Shown here in pieces: positions 12,037-19,995 of a stretch of 64,000 nt of DNA. Below the pieces are notes generated by a model. That model was given only the letters and a program-made list of their open reading frames with translations. It made no database searches and was not told the DNA's origin. Numbering within the stretch: position 1 is the stretch's first letter; each line of letters begins with the position of its first letter. The position numbers and the translations under genes were made by a program. This stretch comes from Cohnella nanjingensis. GTDB taxonomy: Bacteria; Bacillota; Bacilli; Paenibacillales; Paenibacillaceae. The stretch is from positions 1 through 64,000 of the forward strand of contig NZ_JACJVP010000026.1 in NCBI RefSeq assembly GCF_014212125.1, in the 5' to 3' direction.

Positions 12037-12975
12037 TCATTCCCTCGCTTCCGCCAGGATCGCGTCCGCTCCTTGGGCCAGCAGTGCCTCCGCCGCTTCC
12101 GAGCCGACCGCTTCCGGGTCGGTTCCCCGCGCGGTCGCGCGCAGCAAGCGGCCGCCGTCCGGCGAGGCGACCATGCCGGTCAGCGACACCTCGCCGCCTT
12201 CTTCGCCGGAGCCGGCTACCGCATAGGCGCCGATCGGCACCTGACAGCCCCCGTTCAGGAGGCCGAGGAAGCGGCGTTCCGCCCGGACGGCGCGTTCGGT
12301 CTTGCCGTCGTTCAAGCGTGCGAGCAGCGACATCACCTGCTCGTCGTCCGCGCGGCACTCGACCGCTAGCGCTCCCTGGCCGACGGCCGGCAGACAGTCC
12401 TCCGGATCGATATAGGCCGTGATCCGATCCGCCCATCCCATCCGGCGCAAGCCGGCCGCCGCGAGCAGGATCGCGTCGAGCCCTTCCGTCTCCAGCTTGC
12501 GCAGCCGCGTATCGATGTTGCCCCGCAGCGACTCGATGCGCAGATCGGGCCGCCGCGCTTGGAGCTGCGCGCCTCTGCGCAGGCTGCTGGTGCCGACCCG
12601 GGCGCCCGGCGGCAGATCGGACAGCGTATAGCCGTGCAGGTTGACGAGACAATCGCGCGGATCTTCGCGGAGCGGCACCGATCCGATCGTCAGCCCTTCC
12701 GGCAGATCGAACGGCATATCCTTCATGCTGTGCACGGCGCAGTCGATCTCCCCGTCCAGCAGCGCCTGCTCGATCTCTTTGACGAACAAGCCTTTGCCTC
12801 CGACTTTGGAGAGGGTGACGTCGAGGATCCGGTCCCCGCGCGTCACGATCGGTTTGACTTCGAATGCAAAGGGCAAACCCGCTTCTTCGCAGATCCGACG
12901 CAGGCGATCGACGGTTTGTCCCGTCTGCGTCAGCGCTAGCGCGCTCTGGCGAGTCCCGACGATAATGGTTCGCAT
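12037..12975 (-). CDS. hemC: Hydroxymethylbilane synthase (porphobilinogen deaminase) HemC
   Basis: Polymerises four porphobilinogens to hydroxymethylbilane. The N-terminal [18 protein letters not shown], the catalytic HSMKDMP (near residue 82), [11 protein letters not shown] (near 128) and the dipyrromethane-cofactor cysteine in [13 protein letters not shown] (near 240) are all present. The start is the ATG at 12975, which gives 312 residues and has GGGAGG nine bases upstream. The same frame stays open a further 83 codons upstream, but that part overlaps the preceding gene and resembles no HemC. Operon member. Confidence 0.97.
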   Translation of the reverse strand: MRTIIVGTRQSALALTQTGQTVDRLRRICEEAGLPFAFEVKPIVTRGDRILDVTLSKVGGKGLFVKEIEQALLDGEIDCAVHSMKDMPFDLPEGLTIGSVPLREDPRDCLVNLHGYTLSDLPPGARVGTSSLRRGAQLQARRPDLRIESLRGNIDTRLRKLETEGLDAILLAAAGLRRMGWADRITAYIDPEDCLPAVGQGALAVECRADDEQVMSLLARLNDGKTERAVRAERRFLGLLNGGCQVPIGAYAVAGSGEEGGEVSLTGMVASPDGGRLLRATARGTDPEAVGSEAAEALLAQGADAILAEARE

Positions 12976-13033
12976 GACTGGCTTCCTCCCGGTTCGATAA
13001 ACGATATAGGTTGCATCCTGGTACGCGTGCCGT

Positions 13034-13738
13034 TCATGAGAAATGCGCGAATCCCGGCGGGTCCGGCGGTTCGCCGCGCCCGCGACGGCCCTCTTCCTCT
13101 TCGGCCAGCGCCCGCAGCCGAGCCAGCAGCACAGCGCCTGCGGCATCCGGTCCGAGCCGCCGCCATTCGGCCAGCGCGGCGTCGCCGACGGCCGTCCGCA
13201 GGAGCCGCCTCCGGTCCGCGGCATCGGGCACGGCCGCCCTCACCTCGGCGCGGACGCGCCGCAGCGCCGCCGCGAGCGGCCCGTATTCGGGGCCGTAGCG
13301 TTCCGCCAGCTCGCCGGCGAGCCGCGCCGCGAGCGCGGGACCGGCGCCCGACGCGCTCACCGCGAAGACGAGATCGCCCCGGCGGACGACGGCCGGCGCG
13401 ACGAAGTCGCCCGCTTCCCCGTCGTCCGCCACGCTGACGGGAACGCCGCGCAACCGCGCCTCCTCCGCCAGCCGCCGATTGGCTTCCGGGCGATCGGTCG
13501 CCGCGAACGCCAGCGCCGCGCCGTCGAGGTCGTCCGCCGCGCCGAGCCGTCGGTCAGCCGCGATCTTGCCGTCTGCGGCCCATGTCTCCAGCAGCGGCGT
13601 GAGCGTGGGGCTGACGACCGTCACGGCGGCGCCCGCCTCGAGCAGCCCCGCCGCCTTCCGTTCGGCCACCGCCCCGCCGCCGAAGACGACGCAGCGTTTG
13701 CCTTCGATGCGCAGCATGACCGGATAATATCGCGTCAT
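13034..13738 (-). CDS. Precorrin-2 dehydrogenase / sirohydrochlorin ferrochelatase-type protein
   Basis: NAD-dependent oxidation of precorrin-2 to sirohydrochlorin, the step after CobA on the way to siroheme. Residues about 1-115 form a Rossmann fold with the dinucleotide motif [18 protein letters not shown] near residue 15. [36 protein letters not shown] (about residues 95-135) matches the CysG/Met8/SirC family. The C-terminal part is Ala/Arg-rich and poorly conserved, so ferrochelatase activity is uncertain. The ATG at 13738 gives 234 residues; a TTG 24 bases upstream overlaps the ribosome binding site. It lies inside the hem operon between hemX and hemC, which fits a siroheme side branch fed by CobA-HemD. 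Confidence 0.88.
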   Translation of the reverse strand: MTRYYPVMLRIEGKRCVVFGGGAVAERKAAGLLEAGAAVTVVSPTLTPLLETWAADGKIAADRRLGAADDLDGAALAFAATDRPEANRRLAEEARLRGVPVSVADDGEAGDFVAPAVVRRGDLVFAVSASGAGPALAARLAGELAERYGPEYGPLAAALRRVRAEVRAAVPDAADRRRLLRTAVGDAALAEWRRLGPDAAGAVLLARLRALAEEEEGRRGRGEPPDPPGFAHFS

Positions 13739-13772
13739 GGCCTTTCGTCCCCTTTCTCCCAAGCGGGATTCG

Positions 13773-14594
13773 CTAGATCCATCGGTGGAAGGAAGAGAAC
13801 GAATTCGCGAAGAAGTCCGCGATCAGCAAGGCGTACCCGATCAGGTTCCAGCGCGCGGCGCGGCCCGCGTCCTCGTTCGAAGTCCACCGGCGCAGCAGGT
13901 CCGTCAGATACAGCGCCCCGGCCGCATACGACAGCAGCACTTTCTCGTCCAGCAGCTTGGCGTAATGCCCTTCCAGCAGCAGCGCGGCGGTACCCGTCGA
14001 GAGCGCCAGCAGGAGCAGCGGCACGCCGACGAGGCCCGAGCGGAACGCGTATCGGTCCATCGTCTCTAGGCTCGGCATCCGGCTCATGACGCCGCCCCAC
14101 TTCTTCCGCTTGAGCCGGCCGTGCAGGAACAAGTACATCCCGCCGCAGACGGCCGCCACCGTGAGCAGCGCGAAGGCGACCGTGATCAGGCTGATGTGGA
14201 GCACGAGCAGCCGATGGGACACTTCGGACGGCGCCAGCGCGATCTCCTGGCCCGGCCGCTGGAGCAAGTTGAGCCCCAGCACGGCGAAGCCGACGGCGTT
14301 GACGAGGAGCACGAGCAGCTCCGCGCGCACGATCCAGTGGATGACGAACGAGAAGGAGACGAGGAGCCACGAGACGAAGAAGGCGTATTCCTGCAGCGTC
14401 ACCTCGGGCACCGAGAAGTGGCGCAAGAGCAAATCTAGCAAAAAGGCGGTCTGCAAAATCCAGACGAAAACAAGCAGCCCTGTTCCGATCCGTCTCCCGT
14501 TCCGTTTGCCGTAAGCGGCATCGGATACGAAAAACAGCAGACTCAGGGCGTAAACGTACAATACGGCATCCGTCAGCCAATCGTTCGTCAACAT
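13773..14594 (-). CDS. hemX: HemX/CcsA-type membrane protein
   Basis: Integral membrane protein of 273 residues with about eight hydrophobic segments and the cytochrome c assembly (CcsA) layout. The tryptophan-rich heme-handling signature of true CcsA is not evident. In Bacillus, HemX lies directly after hemA and lowers glutamyl-tRNA reductase levels; the same hemA-hemX order here supports that assignment over a cytochrome c maturation role. Conserved-looking features include SHRLLVLHISL (near 130) and a C-terminal SFSSFHRW. ATG start; the stop is 34 bases before the next operon gene. Confidence 0.85.
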   Translation of the reverse strand: MLTNDWLTDAVLYVYALSLLFFVSDAAYGKRNGRRIGTGLLVFVWILQTAFLLDLLLRHFSVPEVTLQEYAFFVSWLLVSFSFVIHWIVRAELLVLLVNAVGFAVLGLNLLQRPGQEIALAPSEVSHRLLVLHISLITVAFALLTVAAVCGGMYLFLHGRLKRKKWGGVMSRMPSLETMDRYAFRSGLVGVPLLLLALSTGTAALLLEGHYAKLLDEKVLLSYAAGALYLTDLLRRWTSNEDAGRAARWNLIGYALLIADFFANSFSSFHRWI

Positions 14595-14649
14595 GGCGGC
14601 TTCGCCTCCCGCATCCTCGCGCTATCCGCCCGGAGCGGGCCGGTCAAGC

Positions 14650-16062
14650 TCAACGGAGCGCACCGGCCAACTGGGACAGGAGCGAGGGAGATTCGCCGGC
14701 CGCCGCAGCGCGCTCGGCCGGCTTCGAATCCGCTTCGGCCGCCGCCGCGGCGCGCGACTTCTCCTCCGCCTTGGTTGCCGCCTTGAGACGCGCGACCTCC
14801 TCCTCCAGGGCAAACAATTGCACGAACAGGTTCATCGACGCGTCGCCGCGCTTCTCCGCCGCCATCTCCTTCACGCGAAGGATCGGATCGTGGATCATCT
14901 GGCTGACCATGCTCTTGGTCAGTTTGCGGATGACTTTGACTTGACGCTCATCCAATTCCGGAAGTTTGCGCAGCAGGCTGTCCAGCGTCTCCTCATGAAT
15001 CGCGGACGCCTTCTCCTGCAAGCCGCGGATGAGCGGCGTGACGCCCAGCGTCGCATACCAGGAACGGTACGCTTCCTGCTCTTCTCCAATCATCTGCTCG
15101 ATGACCTCGGCCTCCTGCCGGCGCTTCGCCAGGTTGGTCTCGACGATCCCTTCCAGGTCGTCGATATCGTACAAGTAGACGTTCGAGAGATCGCCGCAGC
15201 CCGGCTCGATATCGCGCGGCACGGCGATATCGATGAGGAAGAGCGGCTTCTTCTTGCGGCGCGCCATCGCCTGCTCGACCGTTCCCCGCGTGAGGACGAA
15301 GCGCTGGGCGCCGGTGCTGCTGATGACGATATCCGCTTCGTGCAGCCGTTCGAGAGCTTGCTCCATCGTCAAGGCGACGCCGCCCACTTTGCCGGCCAGC
15401 TCCTCCGCGCGGGAGAGCGTCCGGTTGACGACGAGCACTTCCTTGGCGCCGTTGGCCGTCAGATGCCGGACCGTCAGCTCGCTCATCTTGCCGGCGCCGA
15501 CGATCATGACCTTCTTGTTGTCGAAGCGGCCGAAGATCCGCTTGCCGAGCTCGACCGCCGCGTAGCTGACCGATACGGCGCTCTCGCCGATCGACGTCTC
15601 CGTGTGGGCGCGTTTGGCAACCGTGACCGCCTGCTGGAACAGCCGGTTGAACAGCGTGCCCGTCGCCTTCCGCTCCCGCGCCAGGAAGAACGCGTCGCGG
15701 ACCTGCCCGAGGATCTGCGTCTCTCCGATGACCATCGAATCCAGGCCGCAGGCGACGCGGAACAGATGCCGGGTCGCTTGCTCGTCCTCGTACATATACA
15801 AATGGCGGTTGAACTCCACGCGCGGGAGCTTGAACCATTGTTCCATAAAAGCGCGAATGTAGTGGCCGCACAAGGAATGGCGGTCGACCACCGCGTATAG
15901 CTCCGTCCGGTTGCAGGTCGCAACGATGACGCATTCGAGGATGCCCGTCGTTCGCTTCAAGGCGTCGAGCGCCTGAGGCAGTTCCTGTTCCGAGAGGGCG
16001 AAGCGTTCCCGGACCTCGACCGGTGCCGTCCGGTAATTCAATCCGACTGCGATGAGATGCAC
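14650..16062 (-). CDS. hemA: Glutamyl-tRNA reductase HemA
   Basis: NADPH-dependent reduction of glutamyl-tRNA to glutamate-1-semialdehyde, the committed step of C5 tetrapyrrole synthesis. The catalytic cysteine is in IVATCNRTELYAVV (near residue 50), followed by GETQILGQVRDAF (near 115), the NADPH site MIVGAGKMSELTVRHL (near 190) and the DIAVPRDIEPG block (near 275). The last 50 residues are an Ala/Glu/Lys-rich tail. GTG start with AGGTGA six bases upstream; 470 residues, slightly longer than the usual 420-455. First gene of the hem operon. A TATAAT-like -10 hexamer lies at 16129-16134 on the minus strand, but I see no good -35 partner. Confidence 0.97.
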   Translation of the reverse strand: MHLIAVGLNYRTAPVEVRERFALSEQELPQALDALKRTTGILECVIVATCNRTELYAVVDRHSLCGHYIRAFMEQWFKLPRVEFNRHLYMYEDEQATRHLFRVACGLDSMVIGETQILGQVRDAFFLARERKATGTLFNRLFQQAVTVAKRAHTETSIGESAVSVSYAAVELGKRIFGRFDNKKVMIVGAGKMSELTVRHLTANGAKEVLVVNRTLSRAEELAGKVGGVALTMEQALERLHEADIVISSTGAQRFVLTRGTVEQAMARRKKKPLFLIDIAVPRDIEPGCGDLSNVYLYDIDDLEGIVETNLAKRRQEAEVIEQMIGEEQEAYRSWYATLGVTPLIRGLQEKASAIHEETLDSLLRKLPELDERQVKVIRKLTKSMVSQMIHDPILRVKEMAAEKRGDASMNLFVQLFALEEEVARLKAATKAEEKSRAAAAAEADSKPAERAAAAGESPSLLSQLAGALR

Positions 16063-16251
16063 GGGCGTTCACCTGCCTTTCTGGAATCCGTGCGCAGCGT
16101 CAAACGACAGACCTGCATATCAACAAGTATTATAGCATAGTTCGTCCGTTTGGCCGGGATCCGTTTATGAAAACTTTGCGACAAACGCGCCGCCTATTCC
16201 CTATTGTTGGCGACATCGGTGCCCGATATTCCCAAGGAGTCCCGCGCAATT

Positions 16252-16279
16252 AAAAAAGCCATGAGGATCGCCTCATGGC
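16252..16279 (-). terminator. Terminator after speD
   Basis: A nine-base-pair stem (GCCATGAGG with CCTCATGGC, 16258-16279) is followed on the minus strand by six T residues at 16252-16257. Confidence 0.9.
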
Positions 16280-16318
16280 TTGCATGCATGCTCTAAGCAA
16301 GAACGGCGCTACGGATCA

Positions 16319-16717
16319 TTACACCAGTTCGGCCTGTTTGATTGTAGGTTCTTCGACTTTCATCTCGCCCATGCCGCGAACGAGCTTCTTCGCGTAGGTG
16401 TTCTTCGGCTTGAGCACGTTCACCATGTAGTCGATGGCAAGCTGAGGATCGACCGTCTCGCCGCAGGTATAGCAGTCGATGGCGGCAAAGCCTCTTTCAG
16501 GATACGTGTGAATGGAGAGATGGCTCTCCGACAGCATAACGAGAACCGTTGCGCCCTGGGGCTCAAATTGTTTGGCTTGAACCGAGAGAACGGTTGCGCC
16601 GCAAGCTTCGGCTGCTTCCACCATGTGCGATTGGAGAAGTTCTGCGCTGTTGAGAAGATCGAAGTCGACCCCCCATGTATCAACCGCTACGTGCCGTCCG
16701 AAAGTAGAGTATTCCAC
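16319..16717 (-). CDS. speD: S-adenosylmethionine decarboxylase proenzyme SpeD
   Basis: Pyruvoyl enzyme that makes decarboxylated SAM, the aminopropyl donor for spermidine. The self-cleavage site is SESHLSIHTYPERGF (near residue 60), where the serine becomes the pyruvoyl group. The downstream CYTCGETVDP holds the conserved catalytic cysteine. The start is a GTG at 16717, giving MEYSTFGRHVAVDTWG and 132 residues, with AAGGGGG eight bases upstream. An ATG 45 bases earlier has no such site. The gene is monocistronic with its own terminator, and a TTGACA hexamer lies upstream near 16850 without a convincing -10. Confidence 0.95.
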   Translation of the reverse strand: MEYSTFGRHVAVDTWGVDFDLLNSAELLQSHMVEAAEACGATVLSVQAKQFEPQGATVLVMLSESHLSIHTYPERGFAAIDCYTCGETVDPQLAIDYMVNVLKPKNTYAKKLVRGMGEMKVEEPTIKQAELV

Positions 16718-16971
16718 TGTCGGTTCCCCCTTCCTAGGAATAAAATGTGAAGCTGATTTCATCCGCTAGGACCTACGTCATTCACTTCTCGAGGGAATCT
16801 GCTGACCATCGCATTCCATTCCTGAGTGAATCCTGGTTCCTATTGTGTTGTCAACGAAAATAAAAATAACATCTATCCGGGGGAAATGCAACAGTTTTTT
16901 TCGGGCGAAAACACGCACCAAACGACCGCGCTTCGCGTATGCGGCGATCGCGGCCGTTCGGGCAAATCGCC

Positions 16972-18399
16972 TTATCCGGCGGAGGGGGATGCCGAGGCCT
17001 GCTCGGCCTTTTTCCGCTCGTCCGCTTTGCGGGCAACGGTCAGCGCTTGCTGCAACTCTTCCTTTATCGCAGCGACGGCTTCGTCTAGCGTCTTCTCGCC
17101 CTTGATTGCCGCGTCAAGCCCTTTGGCCATGCCCTGCGTGTAGTCTCCATAGAAGTTGCCGGGGATCCGTTCGGGGAAGATGGAGAACGCCGGCTGCGGA
17201 TCCAACTTGTAGAACGGTTCCAAACTGCGTCCATCCTGTTCCGCCATATAAGTCGTGCGGGAGAGGAAGTCGCCGAAGGCGCCGCTCTTGCCTTTGATCT
17301 TGGCGTAGCCTTCTCCGTTCACAAATTTGACGAATTCCCAAGCCGCCCTTTGATTCGTAGAAGCGGCGTTCACCGCGAAGATATTGTATAAGTCGATGCT
17401 GCCGCTCTGGTTACGGTTGCTCGGATCGACGGGCGCCGTTACGATCTGCCAGTTCACGGGCTTGACGCTCTTCATCTGATCCTTCGCCTGGCGGAGGCTT
17501 TGAATTTCGCCGCCGGAGGCCACCGTCATCGCCGACCGTCCCATGAGGAACATGTCCATTTTGTACAAGTCTTCCATCATCAATGCGCCTTGAAGCTTCT
17601 TCCGATCTTCCTCCGACGCGAGATGGATCGCTTTGGAGCGGATGGCGTCGACCACCGTTTGGAGCACCTTCTTCCAGGCGTCGCTGTCGATCATGACTTG
17701 CGTCCCTTCCGCGTTCAGCAGCCGCAGCTTCTCCGTAGCGGCTATCGTGTAGACCAGTCTATCCAGCGTATCGTACGTCTCCGTGTTCAAGCCGTAGATC
17801 CGTTCATCCTCCGGGCCATCGGTTGGGAAACGCTTGGCGAGCGCCATCACTTCTTCCCAGCTCATGGAGTCGCGAGGCGGCTCGACCCCGTATTTTTGGA
17901 ACAGATCGGCATTATAGAACAACGCCTTGCTGCCGAAGGTCGGGCTCAAGCCGTATAGCTGCCCGTCCCCCTTCTCTCTTAACGCGTTCACCACGGAGGG
18001 TTGAATGCCGGCAATATCGAAGTTGTCTTGCTTGATAACCGGGTCTAACGCGTACAGTTTGCCGGCTTTGGCAAAGCTCCCGAGCTGATCCATAAACAGC
18101 ATCAGCACGTCCGGTTTGTTCTCTTCCACGAATTTCTCGAACGCCGTCGTCGGATCGGCTTCACTGTTATAGATAGACTGCATATTCGCGACTTCGATAT
18201 CCAGGTTCGGAAACTTGCTGATGAACAGATTGCCGTACTCCTGGAAAAAGTAGTTCTGGTCCCAGAACATGACCTTGATCTTCGCCTGCTCTTTCTCGTC
18301 CAGCGGTTTCAGCGCTTCCTTCGACGACTTGCCGCTGCAGCCGGACAGCAGAAGGGCAAGCGCAGTCAACAGCGGCAAGGCCGCGCGCAGCTTTCTCAT
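16972..18399 (-). CDS. Extracellular solute-binding lipoprotein (ABC transporter family 1)
   Basis: Predicted secreted, lipid-anchored binding protein. The signal peptide MRKLRAALPLLTALALLLSGC ends in the lipobox LLSGC (Cys near residue 21). The mature part has family-1 sugar-binding features such as FISKFPNLDIEV, WEEVMALAKRFPTDGP, YGLNTETYDTLDRL, GRSAMTVASGGEIQSL and AAWEFVKFVNGEGYAKIKGKSGAF. The ATG at 18399 has GGGGGTG five bases upstream and gives 475 residues. No permease or ATPase gene is next to it; neighbours are speD and a gene of unknown function, so its transporter partner and ligand are unknown. Confidence 0.82.
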   Translation of the reverse strand: MRKLRAALPLLTALALLLSGCSGKSSKEALKPLDEKEQAKIKVMFWDQNYFFQEYGNLFISKFPNLDIEVANMQSIYNSEADPTTAFEKFVEENKPDVLMLFMDQLGSFAKAGKLYALDPVIKQDNFDIAGIQPSVVNALREKGDGQLYGLSPTFGSKALFYNADLFQKYGVEPPRDSMSWEEVMALAKRFPTDGPEDERIYGLNTETYDTLDRLVYTIAATEKLRLLNAEGTQVMIDSDAWKKVLQTVVDAIRSKAIHLASEEDRKKLQGALMMEDLYKMDMFLMGRSAMTVASGGEIQSLRQAKDQMKSVKPVNWQIVTAPVDPSNRNQSGSIDLYNIFAVNAASTNQRAAWEFVKFVNGEGYAKIKGKSGAFGDFLSRTTYMAEQDGRSLEPFYKLDPQPAFSIFPERIPGNFYGDYTQGMAKGLDAAIKGEKTLDEAVAAIKEELQQALTVARKADERKKAEQASASPSAG

Positions 18400-18528
18400 T
18401 TCGACACCCCCGATAAGATTGGCCATTTCATCCTTTCTCAATATAGGGGGTTGTCTATTGCAGGTAAATGCTTTTTATTCCTTTTTCAGGTAAACATAAG
18501 CGAAAGTTAAGGAAGTTAAGCAAAAATG

Positions 18529-18558
18529 AAAAAAGCCTGCCGGTCGTCCCGGCAGGCC
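18529..18558 (-). terminator. Terminator after the 196-residue unknown gene
   Basis: The stem GCCTGCCGG/CCGGCAGGC (18535-18558) is followed on the minus strand by six T residues. Confidence 0.88.
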
Positions 18559-18572
18559 TGGTGCATATGCGA

Positions 18573-19163
18573 TTAGGCTTCTAGAGCGAATAACAACCGA
18601 CTGTGGTGCCTGAGCCGTTCGTCGATCTCCGCGATCTCGCCGGCATCCGTCCGCGCGTTGCGCAGATCCAGCAGCTCGTTGACGGCGTTCCGCACGATGG
18701 CGATCTCGTCTTCGACCGAACAAAGCTTGAAGCGGGATTCCATCAGGCCGAGCGCGTCCTTGTGCTCGAATACGGTGCGGATGAGCTCGCCCTTGATCTC
18801 GACGATGCGAACGACCTTGCCGCGCAAATAATGATAAACCATCGTAAAGCCCGGGTAAATCCGATTGACGACGGCGTCCCCCTTGAAGGCGGCCACCAGC
18901 TTGCGGAGCGTGTCGGTCAGCTTCTGCTGAACGACCGTGCAGGACAAGGCGCATACGTAATTCCCGTTGTTGCGCTCAAAGGTTAAGCGGATCGTCTCCC
19001 CGCCGGCGTCGTCTTCTAGGACCACCTCATGATTGCCGTTGTCCAGCACGAATACTTGCTGGCGTAACTGCTGCGTCCCGCAAATCGAGAACAAGATCGG
19101 CATTTCGGCTTCCGTCAATGTCAGACTGGCGTTAACATACTCCGTGGCTACCCGTTGAGCCAT
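18573..19163 (-). CDS. Conserved protein of unknown function (196 aa)
   Basis: I do not recognise a named domain. The protein is soluble, with no signal peptide or membrane segment. The first half is beta-rich (VFVLDNGNHEVVLEDDAGGETIRLTFER, then YVCALSCTVV); the second half contains KLVAAFKGDAVVNRIYPGFTMVYHYLRGKVVRIVEI and a helical C-terminus (residues about 150-196). Good AGGAGA site seven bases before the ATG. It is the gene after engB, separated from it by a 153-base gap, and has its own strong terminator. From memory, close relatives occur in Paenibacillaceae, sometimes under a misleading peptide-synthetase label; nothing in the sequence supports that function. Confidence 0.75.
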   Translation of the reverse strand: MAQRVATEYVNASLTLTEAEMPILFSICGTQQLRQQVFVLDNGNHEVVLEDDAGGETIRLTFERNNGNYVCALSCTVVQQKLTDTLRKLVAAFKGDAVVNRIYPGFTMVYHYLRGKVVRIVEIKGELIRTVFEHKDALGLMESRFKLCSVEDEIAIVRNAVNELLDLRNARTDAGEIAEIDERLRHHSRLLFALEA

Positions 19164-19316
19164 AAAATCTCCTCAATTCCATTTTGTAACGAAGGTGAGT
19201 ACTTCTTGCTTCACCTTAATTATACGATAATTCCGAATCCGTTTCCTCCCGACCGAAACCCGATTTTTCAGGAAAAATGCTTAAAAATCGATTCCTCCCG
19301 GGATTCGCCCAGAAGA

Positions 19317-19961
19317 TTAGCCGTTATCCTCGGTTTCCTGCGGGTCATTCTGCGGTTCCGAGGGGGAGTTAAGCGGAATATCGGCCGCTTGCGCGATGAT
19401 GCTCCATAATTCATCTCTACCCATTCCGGTCTCGGATGAAAACAGGACAAGCGGCTGACCCTTGGGCATCCCGAGCGTCTCGCGCACGATCTTGCCGTGC
19501 TTGGGCACCTGGTTGCGGGAGAGCTTGTCGGCTTTGGTGCCGACGATGCAGATCGGAATCCGGTAATGGGATAGCCACTCGTACATCGAGATGTCGAGGG
19601 CGGTGGGCGGGTGACGCAGGTCCACGAGCTGAATGACGAGACGCAAAGGTTCGCGTTCTCGCAAGTACAGTTCGATCATGCGGCCCCAAGCTTCCCGCTC
19701 CGTCTTGGATACCTTGGCGTAGCCATAGCCGGGCACGTCCACGAAGTAGAGCTCTTCATTGATCCGGTAATAGTTGAGCTGCTGCGTCTTGCCGGGCTGG
19801 GCGCTTGTCCGGGCCAGGTTGCGGCGCAGCAGCATCCGGTTGATCAGCGAGGACTTGCCCACGTTGGAACGGCCTGCCAGAGCAATCTCCGGCAAGCCGT
19901 CCTCGGGGTATTGTTTGGGTCCTACGGCGCTGATGATGAATTCGCTGGACTTAATCTTCAT
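19317..19961 (-). CDS. engB: Ribosome biogenesis GTPase EngB (YsxC/YihA)
   Basis: Essential Era-like GTPase acting in late assembly of the 50S subunit. G motifs are visible: [12 protein letters not shown] (G1, near residue 30), the G2 threonine in [24 protein letters not shown] (G3, near 74) and VGTKADKLS (G4, near 145). The ATG at 19961 gives 214 residues and has AGGAGA 11 bases upstream. The open frame extends 53 codons further upstream into lonA, which is spurious. Follows lonA by 34 bases, the same lonA-engB order as Bacillus. Confidence 0.95.
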   Translation of the reverse strand: MKIKSSEFIISAVGPKQYPEDGLPEIALAGRSNVGKSSLINRMLLRRNLARTSAQPGKTQQLNYYRINEELYFVDVPGYGYAKVSKTEREAWGRMIELYLREREPLRLVIQLVDLRHPPTALDISMYEWLSHYRIPICIVGTKADKLSRNQVPKHGKIVRETLGMPKGQPLVLFSSETGMGRDELWSIIAQAADIPLNSPSEPQNDPQETEDNG

Positions 19962-19995
19962 AAAGAACCTATTCTCCTGTCCTTGCGTGCCTCGC

